A stretch of 64,000 nt of DNA, taken from assembly GCF_030580675.1 (NCBI RefSeq), contig NZ_JAUQUB010000001.1, positions 1,364,001-1,428,000 on the forward strand, given 5' to 3'. Origin of the DNA: Antiquaquibacter soli (GTDB lineage Bacteria; Actinomycetota; Actinomycetes; Actinomycetales; Microbacteriaceae). Made by a program: the position numbers and the translations under genes. Positions 55,441 to 63,239 of this stretch are shown piece after piece (position 1 is the first letter of the stretch; every line of letters begins with the position of its first letter). The notes below the pieces were generated by a model that was given only the letters and a program-made list of their open reading frames with translations, did not search any database and was not told the origin of the DNA.

Positions 55441-56901
55441 TTAGGAGTTGCTCGAGAGCTTCTCGCGGAGCGCCGCGAGGGACTCGTCGTCGGCGAGGGT
55501 TCCGCCGCCGCTCGACGAGTCGTCTCCGCCGAACGACGAGGCGCCGGCGGGAACCGAGCTGAAGTTGTCCTCCTCGAGGGCAGCAGCAGCGACCTGCTTC
55601 TTGTGCTGCTCCCAGCGCGCCTGGGCGGCCGCGTAGTCGGCCTCCCACTTCGCGCGCTGCTCCTCGAAGCCTTCCTTCCACTCGTTCGTCTCCGGGTCGA
55701 AGCCGTCCGGGTACTTGTAGTTGCCCTGCTCGTCGTACTCGGTGAGCATGCCGTAGAGCGCCGGGTCGAACTCGGTGCCCTCGGGGTCGACGCCCTCGTT
55801 GGCCTGCTTGAGGCTCAGCGAGATGCGGCGGCGCTCGAGGTCGATGTCGATGACCTTGACGAACACCTCGTCGCCGACCGACACGACCTGCTCCGCGAGC
55901 TCGACGTGCTTGCCGGAGAGCTCGGAGATGTGGACGAGTCCCTCGATGCCCTCCGCGACACGCACGAACGCGCCGAACGGGACGAGCTTGGTGACCTTTC
56001 CGGGCGCGACCTGGCCGATGGCGTGGGTGCGGGCGAAGACCTGCCACGGGTCCTCCTGCGTCGCCTTGAGCGACAGCGACACGCGCTCGCGCTCGAGGTC
56101 GACCTCGAGGATCTCCACGGTGACCTCCTGGCCCACCTCGACGACCTCGGAGGCGTGCTCGATGTGCTTCCAGGACAGCTCGGAGACGTGCACGAGGCCG
56201 TCGACGCCGCCGAGGTCCACGAACGCACCGAAGTTGACGATCGAGGAGACGACACCCTTGCGGACCTGGCCCTTGGCGAGGTTGTTGAGGAAAGTCGTGC
56301 GGCTCTCGGACTGGGTCTGCTCGAGGAGCGCGCGACGCGAGAGGACCACGTTGTTGCGGTTCTTGTCGAGCTCGAGGATCTTGGCCTCGATCTCCTGGCC
56401 GAGGTACGGCGTGAGGTCGCGGACACGGCGCAGCTCGATGAGCGACGCGGGGAGGAAGCCCCGGAGGCCGATGTCGACGATGAGGCCGCCCTTGACGACC
56501 TCGATGACCGAACCGGTCACGACGCCGTCGGCGTCCTTGATCTTCTCCACGTCGCCCCACGCGCGCTCGTACTGGGCGCGCTTCTTCGACAGGATGAGGC
56601 GGCCCTCCTTGTCCTCCTTCTGGAGAACGAGCGCCTCGACCGAGTCGCCGACCTGGACGACCTCGGTGGGGTCCACGTCGTGCTTGATGGAAAGCTCGCG
56701 GGAGGGGATGACGCCCTCCGTCTTGTAACCGACGTCGAGGAGGACCTCGTCACGGTCGATCTTGACGACGGTGCCCTCGATGAGGTCTCCGTCGTTGAAG
56801 AACTTCAGCGTCTTCTCGACCGCGGCGAGAAAGTCGTCAGCAGATCCGATGTCGTTGACGGCGACCTGCTTGGGTGCCTTGGCGGTCGTTACGATAGTCA
56901 T
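55441..56901 (-). CDS. rpsA: 30S ribosomal protein S1
   Basis: The start at ATG 56901 gives 486 residues, typical for actinobacteria. Four S1 RNA-binding repeats are visible at about 35-105, 122-190, 205-275 and 290-360, each with a glycine-rich GxVxxxxxxGxxVD pattern (for example GVVSSIVNFGAFVDLGG). The acidic C-terminal tail is unstructured and variable. S1 helps place mRNA on the 30S subunit. A GGAG lies eleven bases before the ATG. A 20-bp palindrome lies about 80 bases upstream. Confidence 0.96.
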   Translation of the reverse strand: MTIVTTAKAPKQVAVNDIGSADDFLAAVEKTLKFFNDGDLIEGTVVKIDRDEVLLDVGYKTEGVIPSRELSIKHDVDPTEVVQVGDSVEALVLQKEDKEGRLILSKKRAQYERAWGDVEKIKDADGVVTGSVIEVVKGGLIVDIGLRGFLPASLIELRRVRDLTPYLGQEIEAKILELDKNRNNVVLSRRALLEQTQSESRTTFLNNLAKGQVRKGVVSSIVNFGAFVDLGGVDGLVHVSELSWKHIEHASEVVEVGQEVTVEILEVDLERERVSLSLKATQEDPWQVFARTHAIGQVAPGKVTKLVPFGAFVRVAEGIEGLVHISELSGKHVELAEQVVSVGDEVFVKVIDIDLERRRISLSLKQANEGVDPEGTEFDPALYGMLTEYDEQGNYKYPDGFDPETNEWKEGFEEQRAKWEADYAAAQARWEQHKKQVAAAALEEDNFSSVPAGASSFGGDDSSSGGGTLADDESLAALREKLSSNS

Positions 56902-56981
56902 GTAGTAGTTGCTCCGGATGGGACATGGTCGGGCCACGACGAGGTGGTGCTGGTGTGTGGTTCGCCGTGGCAAGCGAATAG

Positions 56982-57001
56982 AACGTCACGAATGTGACAT
57001 T
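56982..57001. promoter_or_regulatory. Near-perfect palindrome upstream of rpsA
   Basis: AAcGTCAC-GAAT-GTGACaTT has a 4-base centre, and only one pair in its 8-base arms fails. It lies about 80 bases before rpsA and 54 before the deaminase. The half-site is the reverse arrangement of a Crp/GlxR site, so it is not a standard one. Confidence 0.5.
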
Positions 57002-57042
57002 CCAGCTTAGCGTCTGGCGGCCAGCGATGCCAGCGGGGCGGC

Positions 57043-57048
57043 TAGGGT
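57043..57048 (+). promoter_or_regulatory. -10-like hexamer for leaderless deaminase gene
   Basis: TAGGGT ends six bases before the ATG at 57055. There is no ribosome-binding site. Confidence 0.45.
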
Positions 57049-57054
57049 GGGCGG

Positions 57055-57657
57055 ATGACCGACCGTCTCGCCACCGGATTCTCCGCCTCACTGCCCGACT
57101 GGCTCCTCGCCGAGGCCGACAGCATCCCGGACTTCCTGCCGACTGCCGAGGACCGCGTCTCCTTCGTAAACCGCCTCGCCGACCGGAACTGGCGCGAGGG
57201 GAACGGGGGTCCGTTCGCCTCCGCCGTCGTCGACACCGAGTCCGGCAAGGTGGTCTCGGTCGGCGTAAACGTCGTGCTCTCGAGCGGTCTGTCGTCCACG
57301 CACGCCGAGGTCGTGGCCCTGTCACTCGCTCAGGTCAGGGCGGGCGACTGGGATCTGGGCTCGACGCTTCATCTTCAACTCGTCGTCAACTGGCGGCCGT
57401 GCGCCATGTGCTACGGCGCGCTGATCTGGTCGGGGGTGCGCCACCTGCTCATCGCCGGCTCGGGGCCCGAGTGCGAGGACCTCACGGGCTTCGACGAGGG
57501 TCCCCTGCACGAGGCGTGGGCGGAGGAGCTCGAGGCCCGCGGCATCGGTGTGGTCGACGGCATCCTGCGCGACGAGGCGATCGGCATTTTCGCCGAGTAC
57601 GGAAAGTCGGAAGCCACCGTCTACAACGCACGCGGCGGAGGCCCCGCCGACAGCTGA
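57055..57657 (+). CDS. Nucleoside/guanine deaminase-like protein
   Basis: This 200-residue protein of the cytidine-deaminase fold has the zinc site HAE (His83, Glu85) and PCAMC (Cys116, Cys119). The C-terminal half with FDEGPLHEAW and GIFAEYGKS resembles guanine deaminase (GDA) of Bacillus more than tRNA adenosine deaminase. It probably deaminates guanine or a related purine; the exact substrate is not certain. Its last 336 bases are overlapped on the other strand by the glycosyltransferase reading frame. Confidence 0.85.
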   Translation: MTDRLATGFSASLPDWLLAEADSIPDFLPTAEDRVSFVNRLADRNWREGNGGPFASAVVDTESGKVVSVGVNVVLSSGLSSTHAEVVALSLAQVRAGDWDLGSTLHLQLVVNWRPCAMCYGALIWSGVRHLLIAGSGPECEDLTGFDEGPLHEAWAEELEARGIGVVDGILRDEAIGIFAEYGKSEATVYNARGGGPADS

Positions 57658-58689
57658 CGCGCTCCCGCGTCGGCCTCTCGCGAAGACGACCAGGCGCTGC
57701 ACTTGGAAGCTCAGGACATAGAGGGTGACCTCCGTCAGCACCTTCGCCGCGAGCAGGGGCACCCCGATGCTTGTGAGAAGGGCGAGTCCGGCGTAGCTCC
57801 CCGCGGCGAGGGCGAGGGCGAGGAGTGCGTAGCGGACGGCATCCCGCACCATGCCGCGACGGCTGCGGAGCCGGAAGACGGCGTACCGGTTCACGAGGAA
57901 GTTCGCGCTGCCGCTGATGAGTCGTGCGCCGAGGACCGCCAGCGGGAGCGATCCCGACGCGCTGACGAGGACCTGGAGGGCGAGGGTGTCGAGGAGGAAT
58001 GCTCCGAAGGAGGAGAGCGCGAATCCGAGGAGCGGCCACAAGACTCGGAGCGAGTCCACGACCGGCCGGAAGTGCGAGGACGCGTTGTGGTCGAGGTAGA
58101 CCGTCTCGATCGTCGTTTCCACGAGTGGAACGCGCTGCGCCGTGGCCTCCATGAGGACGATGAGTTCGAAGTCGAACCGCTCGCCCGGGAGACTGGTGAG
58201 CCAGTCGAGGAGCCGAGCGGGATGCCCGCGCAGACCCGTTTGGGTGTCCCGCAGGCGCGCGCCGGTCACCACCCGGAACAGGAGCCGTGACACACGGTTG
58301 CCGAGACGACTGCGAGCAGGAACGTCGCCCGCGAAATCCCGGACCCCCAGCACGAGTCCGCCGTCGGGGGCCGTGAGCGCGGCGACGCGCAGGATGTCAC
58401 GGACGCGGTGCTGACCGTCCCCATCCGCGGTCACGACCGGCTGCCCCGGCCACACCTCCGAGGCGACGGCGAACCCGGTCTTCAGCGCCCGGCCCTTGCC
58501 GAGATTTCGGTCGTGTCGAACGACAAGTGCGCCAGCGTCGATCGACTCGGAAAAGCGAGCGGCGTAGTCGGGGCCGCTCCCGTCGTCCACGACGAGCACG
58601 TCGATGTCGTGCGCGACAAGAGCGCGCACCAAGTCCGGAAGCGCGGTGCTCGGCTCGAAGGACGGGATCAGCACGATCATCCTGCTCAC
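57322..58689 (-). CDS. GT2 glycosyltransferase with GtrA membrane domain and odd C-terminal extension
   Basis: This protein of 455 residues starts at GTG 58689 (ATG 58680 as alternative). Residues 1-210 form a GT2 domain: LVVDDGSG (33-39), ADGDGQH (88-94) and RLRDTQTGLRG. Residues about 215-337 form a GtrA domain with four helices (LISGSANFLVNRYAVF). The protein should end there. Instead about 115 residues of Arg/Ala/Val-rich, unconserved sequence continue antisense to the deaminase gene. It likely adds a sugar to a lipid or wall polymer. It overlaps the previous gene by four bases. Confidence 0.85.
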   Translation of the reverse strand: MSRMIVLIPSFEPSTALPDLVRALVAHDIDVLVVDDGSGPDYAARFSESIDAGALVVRHDRNLGKGRALKTGFAVASEVWPGQPVVTADGDGQHRVRDILRVAALTAPDGGLVLGVRDFAGDVPARSRLGNRVSRLLFRVVTGARLRDTQTGLRGHPARLLDWLTSLPGERFDFELIVLMEATAQRVPLVETTIETVYLDHNASSHFRPVVDSLRVLWPLLGFALSSFGAFLLDTLALQVLVSASGSLPLAVLGARLISGSANFLVNRYAVFRLRSRRGMVRDAVRYALLALALAAGSYAGLALLTSIGVPLLAAKVLTEVTLYVLSFQVQRLVVFARGRRGSASAVGGASAACVVDGGFRLSVLGENADRLVAQDAVDHTDAAGLELLRPRLVQGTLVEAREVLALGPRAGDEQVAHPRPDQRAVAHGARPPVDDELKMKRRAQIPVARPDLSE

Positions 58690-59639
58690 CCCGCCACGTA
58701 GAGGATGTCCGAAGTGCCCCGCTCAGTGCCCTTGCCGAGCGGGTTGTTGACGAGCTCGCCGTCGAACACCATGGTCGACGAGCCGCCACCGTCGAGGTTG
58801 TAGGCGGTCGTCGCGCCCAGCTCCTGCAGGATCCCGGCGAGCTCGGTGAGCGTCACTCCCTCGCTGTACCCGGGCGAACGACCGTCGACGACAACGAACA
58901 CGAGGTGGTTCGAGTCGATGACGCCGACGGCGGTGCGCGGCTGGTCGCCCTGGATCGAGTGGTTGCCGAAGTTGGTATCGACCTCGACGCTCTCGATTCC
59001 GTCGACCACCTCGCCGCCTTCGAGAATCGCGGGCCCGAACGACAGAGTGTTCCAGGCGCCCGCGGCGAGCAGTTCGTCGGCGTTCGTGCTCGTCTCGTCG
59101 TACACCTCGACCGTACCGTCCAAGTAGAACACCAGCCCCTCGCGCGCGCCCTCGTCGCGGTAGACGACCCCATTGCGGATCACGATTCCCGTATCGCGGA
59201 ACCCGTAGTAGTCGCCGTTGATCGCAAAGACGGCGTCGTTCGCGGCGGCGATCTCGGAGGTCGTCTGGATGATGTTCTCGCCGAAACTGTCGTTCGCGAA
59301 CGCCGACCTCAGCGCGGTGGCATCCGACAGCACGACGTCGGCGACGTAGTAGGTGACGGTGCTGCTCCCCGAGCCGGTCGTGACGGTCGAGATGCTGATC
59401 GCCGCGTCGTCGGACGTGTAGCTCGTCGCGGTCGTGACCGCGTCACGAGCGGGCTCGTCATCGGTCGCGGCGACGGTCGAGTTCTCCGCCTCGTATTCGG
59501 ACACATCGCTGATCTGGACGTGCGGTACCAGATACCGGTCGACCGCCCACGCGCTGCCGGATACCGCGAGCAGCGTCACGGCGCATGTTGCGGCGACAAC
59601 GATTCGGCGCCGACGGCTCCAGGGTCGTTTCTGAGTCAT
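58686..59639 (-). CDS. Phosphodiester glycosidase family protein (NAGPA domain)
   Basis: This 317-residue protein has a basic N-terminus and a signal-anchor helix at about 11-33 (RIVVAATCAVTLLAVSGSAWAV), so it is exported. The NAGPA-type domain shows AINGDYYGF, GPAILEGG, PRTAVGVIDSNHLVFVVVDG, and TTAYNLDGGGSSTMVF. The family cleaves phosphodiester-linked sugars, as in uncovering enzyme. In bacteria it is found with surface polysaccharide genes. It is co-transcribed with the GT2-GtrA gene. Confidence 0.85.
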   Translation of the reverse strand: MTQKRPWSRRRRIVVAATCAVTLLAVSGSAWAVDRYLVPHVQISDVSEYEAENSTVAATDDEPARDAVTTATSYTSDDAAISISTVTTGSGSSTVTYYVADVVLSDATALRSAFANDSFGENIIQTTSEIAAANDAVFAINGDYYGFRDTGIVIRNGVVYRDEGAREGLVFYLDGTVEVYDETSTNADELLAAGAWNTLSFGPAILEGGEVVDGIESVEVDTNFGNHSIQGDQPRTAVGVIDSNHLVFVVVDGRSPGYSEGVTLTELAGILQELGATTAYNLDGGGSSTMVFDGELVNNPLGKGTERGTSDILYVAG

Positions 59640-59705
59640 GCCCCCTGTTTACGGAGCCGGTCTAAGCGGGCGGCAAGCCGACGCTGGACGCGTCCTGTGG
59701 GCCGG

Positions 59706-60656
59706 CTATGAACGCAGGATGTCTCGAAGCGCGGGTTCCAACTGGGGGTGGGTGAACTCGAAGCCCGCGGCAGTCAGCCGCTCCGGCACCACCCACCTGC
59801 TCTTGAGCACGAGTTCTGTCTCGGTGCGGATAGCCGCCGAGCCGATTTCGAGCGCGAATCGTGGAAGCGGAATGCCGACGGGAACGCCGAGGACGCGCCG
59901 GATGCTGCGCATGACCGTCGCATTGTCGCTCGGGTTCGGTGAGCTCGCGTTGACCACTCCCTCCAGCTCGGGATGCTCGCGGAGGAACAGGATGATCCGC
60001 AGCACGTCCTCGAGGTGGATCCAGCTGAACTTCTGCCGACCCCAGCGCGCCCCGAAGCGGTGGTAGGTGCCCGCGGCAAGGCGTGCCCGGGTCGCTGGCC
60101 AGCGGCCGTCCCACTGCGGTCCGCCCAGACCGAATCGGGCGAGCATCGCGAGGGGCGCGAGAGCGCTGCCGTCCCCCAGCACGATCGCGGTGCGGAGGGC
60201 GACGCGCCGGGTGGCCGGCAACTCTGCCTCGAACAGTGCCTCCTCCCAAGCTCGCGCGATCGAGACCGAGAAGCCCTCCCCCAGCTGCCCCGTCGACTCG
60301 GTCATGGGACGGTCCTCGGCGTGCCGGTAGATGGTCGCGGTCGACGAGTTGATCCAGAGCGCGGGCGGGTTCGCGGCCGCGGCGATCGCGGTGGAGATCG
60401 CGCGCGTCGTCTCGACACGGGAGCGGAGGATCTCCGCGCGGTTCTCGGGCGTGTACCGGCAGTTCACGCTCTTGCCGGCAAGCCCGATCACGAGCGACGC
60501 CCCGTCGACGAGGGCGGCGATCGCCGCAGGATCGCTCCACGTCGCATGCCCCGATCGACCGATCGTCACGACCTCGGCGCCACTCCGACGGAACTCCCGG
60601 GAGAGGTACGAGCCGATGAAGCCCGACGCTCCCGTGATCACGATGCGGTCAGTCAT
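59706..60656 (-). CDS. TIGR01777-type NAD-dependent epimerase (SDR family)
   Basis: This 316-residue atypical short-chain dehydrogenase has the cofactor loop VITGASGFIGSYL (6-18), GKSVNCRYTPENRAEI, which is diagnostic of the TIGR01777 family, and INSSTATIY. A C-terminal DUF1731 region ends FTHPQLEPALRDILR. Its substrate is unknown. It overlaps the DUF4166 gene by eight bases. Confidence 0.88.
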   Translation of the reverse strand: MTDRIVITGASGFIGSYLSREFRRSGAEVVTIGRSGHATWSDPAAIAALVDGASLVIGLAGKSVNCRYTPENRAEILRSRVETTRAISTAIAAAANPPALWINSSTATIYRHAEDRPMTESTGQLGEGFSVSIARAWEEALFEAELPATRRVALRTAIVLGDGSALAPLAMLARFGLGGPQWDGRWPATRARLAAGTYHRFGARWGRQKFSWIHLEDVLRIILFLREHPELEGVVNASSPNPSDNATVMRSIRRVLGVPVGIPLPRFALEIGSAAIRTETELVLKSRWVVPERLTAAGFEFTHPQLEPALRDILRS

Positions 60657-61239
60657 GAGCCACCACCCGATAGTCGAAGTGTCCGGAGTACTCGTACAGG
60701 CGCCCGATCAGAGGCGCGTCGAGTACGAGGGAGACGTGCTGGCGCTCGGCCGCGTCATCCCACCGCTCGATGAGGGTGATGCGCGGCGACAGCGCCACGG
60801 GGACCGGGATGCCCAGAACCCGCGTGCGCGACGACTCGAGCACGAGCATCCCGTCGCGCACCCTCGCGACGAGCTGAGCGGAGATGAGGCCGCGCCTGCC
60901 CAGCCGGTCGACGAGTGCGCCCTCGAACGACGTCGAGTCGACCATCGTGCGGGCGCCGCGCGCGAATTCGAACCGTCGGAGCGCGTCCACCCGACCGTCG
61001 ACCGGGGCATTGCGCACCCGGAAGGGCACGTCCCGCTCCCAGACGGGGAAGAGCACCGCGTCGAGCGATAGCAGCGCCACCAGCGGCCACAGCCAGCGCC
61101 GCGGTGTGCCGACGACGTCGAACACTCCCCTACCGTGGCCGATCGACCCCTCGGGGATCGTGCCGAAATAGGCGCGTAACCGTGGGTGGAGGCGCTCGAG
61201 ATCGCTCCCGAGCGCCTCTACCCACGGCGACTCCCGCAC
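60649..61239 (-). CDS. DUF4166 domain-containing protein
   Basis: This 196-residue protein starts at GTG 61239, which shares one base with the TAG of the DUF885 gene (TAGTG). The family segment LHPRLRAYFGTIPEGSIGHG follows the start at about residue 17, then FPVWERDVPFRVRN. Longer open frames extend into the DUF885 gene and are unconserved. One hydrophobic stretch at about 52-65 may sit in the membrane. The function is unknown. DUF4166 occurs next to or fused with SDR epimerases, as here. Confidence 0.8.
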   Translation of the reverse strand: MRESPWVEALGSDLERLHPRLRAYFGTIPEGSIGHGRGVFDVVGTPRRWLWPLVALLSLDAVLFPVWERDVPFRVRNAPVDGRVDALRRFEFARGARTMVDSTSFEGALVDRLGRRGLISAQLVARVRDGMLVLESSRTRVLGIPVPVALSPRITLIERWDDAAERQHVSLVLDAPLIGRLYEYSGHFDYRVVAHD

Positions 61240-62930
61240 TACGAGAGCAGCGCCGAGCGAAGTGTGTCGAGTCCGACTCCGCCGAGGTCGAGCGCCTTGC
61301 GGTGGAACTCCTTGATCGAGAAGTCCGGTCCCTCGGCGGCCTTGTAGGCGTCGCGGATCTGCTCCCAGATGCGCTGGCCGACCTTGTAGGACGGCGCCTG
61401 CCCCGGCCACCCGAAGTAGCGGTTCACCTCGAAGCGCACGAACTCCTTCGACATGTTCACGTTCTTACCCATGAAGTCGAGCGCGTAGTCCCAGTCCCAG
61501 ACGCCCTGGCCGTCGAGTCGCTGCTTGCCGAGGTGCACGCCGATGTCGAGGACGACGCGGGCGGCGCGCATGCGCTGGCCGTCGAGCATCCCGAGTCGGT
61601 CGCCCGGATCGTCGAGGTAGCCGAGCTCCTGCATGAGCCGCTCCGCGTACAGCGCCCAGCCCTCCGCGTGCCCCGATGTTCCCGCGAGCTGCCGGCGGTA
61701 GGTGTTGAGCTTGGCACGGTTGTAGACCGCCTGGCCGAGCTGCAGATGGTGCCCGGGGACGCCCTCGTGGTACACCGTCGTCGTCTCGCGCCAGGTGTTG
61801 AATTCCGTCACGCCCTCCGGCACCGACCACCACATCCGGCCCGGGCGCGAGAAGTCGTCGCTCGGGCTCGTGTAGTAGATGCCGCCCTCCTGCGTGGGAG
61901 CGATCATGCACTCGAGGCGCTTGATCGGGTCGGGGATGTCGAAGTGCGAGCGCGAGAGCTCCTCGACCGCGCGGTCGCTGAGCTGCTGCATCCACTCCTG
62001 CAGCGCCTTCGTTCCCTCAAGCTTGCGGGCGGGGTCGGCGTCGAGAACGGCGATGGCCTCCTCGACGGATGCCCCGGCCTTGATCTCATGAGCGATCGAC
62101 TCCTGCTCCTCGACCATGCGCGCGAGCTCTTCGATGCCCCACTCGTAGGTCTCGTCGAGGTCGATCTTCGCCCCGAGGAATCGACGGGACTGGAGGGCGT
62201 ACAGCTCGCGCCCGACGCCGTCCTGCTCCTGTGCAGCCGGGAGCAGCTCATCGGTCAGGAACCGCTCGAGCTTCGCATAGGCGGCAGCCGAGACCTGGGC
62301 TCCGCGCGCGAGGTCGGAGGCGAGCGAGTCGGGCAGGTCGCCGTCGGCGAGGGAGGCGCCCGAGGTGAAGGAGGCGAAGAATCCGTCCGAGGCGGCGTGC
62401 TTGCGCGCCTGGTCAGCGACCTCCCGCACCTGTCGCTTCGCCGGAGTGACCCCCTCGGAGATGCCGAGGCGCAGGGTCTCGATGTAGCCGTCGATCGCCT
62501 TCGGCAGATTGCCGAGGCGGCCGGCGATGTCGCGCCAGTTCTGCTCGGTGTCGGTCGGCATGAGGTCGAGGACGTCGCGGATGCCCTGGGCCGGGCTCGC
62601 GATCACGTTGACGTCGCGCATCCACAGCCCTGCCTCGTCCTGCTCGAGGGCGAGCTGGAGGTCGTTGGCGAGGTCCGTCTGCGTGACGCGGTCGACATCG
62701 TCGACGGGAGTCGCGGCCTGGATCTTCGCGAGGACGGCCTTCGCCTCGGAGACGAGTTTTGAGTGGCCCGCCGGCGAGAGGTCCTCGTAGTCGTCCACTC
62801 GACCGGGGATTCCGATCCACGTCGCAATGGACGGGTCGAGGTCGGCGAGGGTGGTGACCCAGTCCTCGGCGATCTGGTCGATCTCGGTCGGGGTGCGGGC
62901 CTCGTGGGCCGTGTCAGCGTCAGTGCTCAT
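61239..62930 (-). CDS. DUF885 family protein, probable metallo-carboxypeptidase-like
   Basis: This 563-residue mostly helical protein has the zinc-site motif HEGVPGHHLQ at 388-397 and a downstream HAEGWALYAERLMQELGYL, the pattern of DUF885 proteins related to gluzincin peptidases. Substrate and activity are unproven. It lacks a signal peptide, so it is cytoplasmic. TAGGCT lies six bases before the ATG. It is the first gene of DUF885-DUF4166-TIGR01777. Confidence 0.88.
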   Translation of the reverse strand: MSTDADTAHEARTPTEIDQIAEDWVTTLADLDPSIATWIGIPGRVDDYEDLSPAGHSKLVSEAKAVLAKIQAATPVDDVDRVTQTDLANDLQLALEQDEAGLWMRDVNVIASPAQGIRDVLDLMPTDTEQNWRDIAGRLGNLPKAIDGYIETLRLGISEGVTPAKRQVREVADQARKHAASDGFFASFTSGASLADGDLPDSLASDLARGAQVSAAAYAKLERFLTDELLPAAQEQDGVGRELYALQSRRFLGAKIDLDETYEWGIEELARMVEEQESIAHEIKAGASVEEAIAVLDADPARKLEGTKALQEWMQQLSDRAVEELSRSHFDIPDPIKRLECMIAPTQEGGIYYTSPSDDFSRPGRMWWSVPEGVTEFNTWRETTTVYHEGVPGHHLQLGQAVYNRAKLNTYRRQLAGTSGHAEGWALYAERLMQELGYLDDPGDRLGMLDGQRMRAARVVLDIGVHLGKQRLDGQGVWDWDYALDFMGKNVNMSKEFVRFEVNRYFGWPGQAPSYKVGQRIWEQIRDAYKAAEGPDFSIKEFHRKALDLGGVGLDTLRSALLS

Positions 62931-62936
62931 GCATCG

Positions 62937-62942
62937 AGCCTA
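62937..62942 (-). promoter_or_regulatory. -10-like hexamer for leaderless DUF885 gene
   Basis: TAGGCT on the minus strand ends six bases before the ATG. TCGACA lies 16 bases further upstream and is a fair -35 match. This is the best-supported of the leaderless promoters in the window. Confidence 0.5.
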
Positions 62943-62947
62943 CGGGC

Positions 62948-63220
62948 CTACTCCTCTTTGTCGAGGTCGGTGTTCAGCACCTCGGCGAGCGTGTCGAGCG
63001 CGGCATCCGCTCCGTCGCCCTCCGCGGCGATCGTGACGGTCTCGCCGTGGCCGATGCCCAGCGAGAGGACTCCGAGGATGCTCGCGGCGTTGACGCTCTT
63101 GCCCGCCGCGTTGGTGAGGGTCACGGGCACTCCGACCTTGGCGGCTGCTTGGGCGAAGAGCGAGGCGGGACGCGCGTGCAGGCCCACGCTCGAGGCGACG
63201 GTGACAGTTCTCTCGGACAT
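62948..63220 (-). CDS. ptsH: HPr family phosphocarrier protein
   Basis: This 90-residue protein has the phosphorylated histidine at residue 15 in GLHARPASL and the regulatory serine region KSVNAASILGVLSLGI, with Ser47 at the HPr Ser46 position. It passes phosphate from Enzyme I to PTS sugar transporters. AAGGAG precedes the ATG. It lies 19 bases after the zinc dehydrogenase gene, which suggests the tail of a PTS sugar or polyol operon whose other genes are right of the window. Confidence 0.93.
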   Translation of the reverse strand: MSERTVTVASSVGLHARPASLFAQAAAKVGVPVTLTNAAGKSVNAASILGVLSLGIGHGETVTIAAEGDGADAALDTLAEVLNTDLDKEE

Positions 63221-63239
63221 GTGGTGCTCCTTCTCGTGC

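Larger units (their letters stand above)
56902..57054. promoter_or_regulatory. Divergent control region of rpsA and deaminase gene
   Basis: This 153-base gap holds the palindrome at 56982-57001 and the deaminase -10 element. I did not find a convincing rpsA -35/-10 pair. TTCTATTC on the minus strand near 56979 is a weak candidate. No gene is apparent. Confidence 0.4.
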
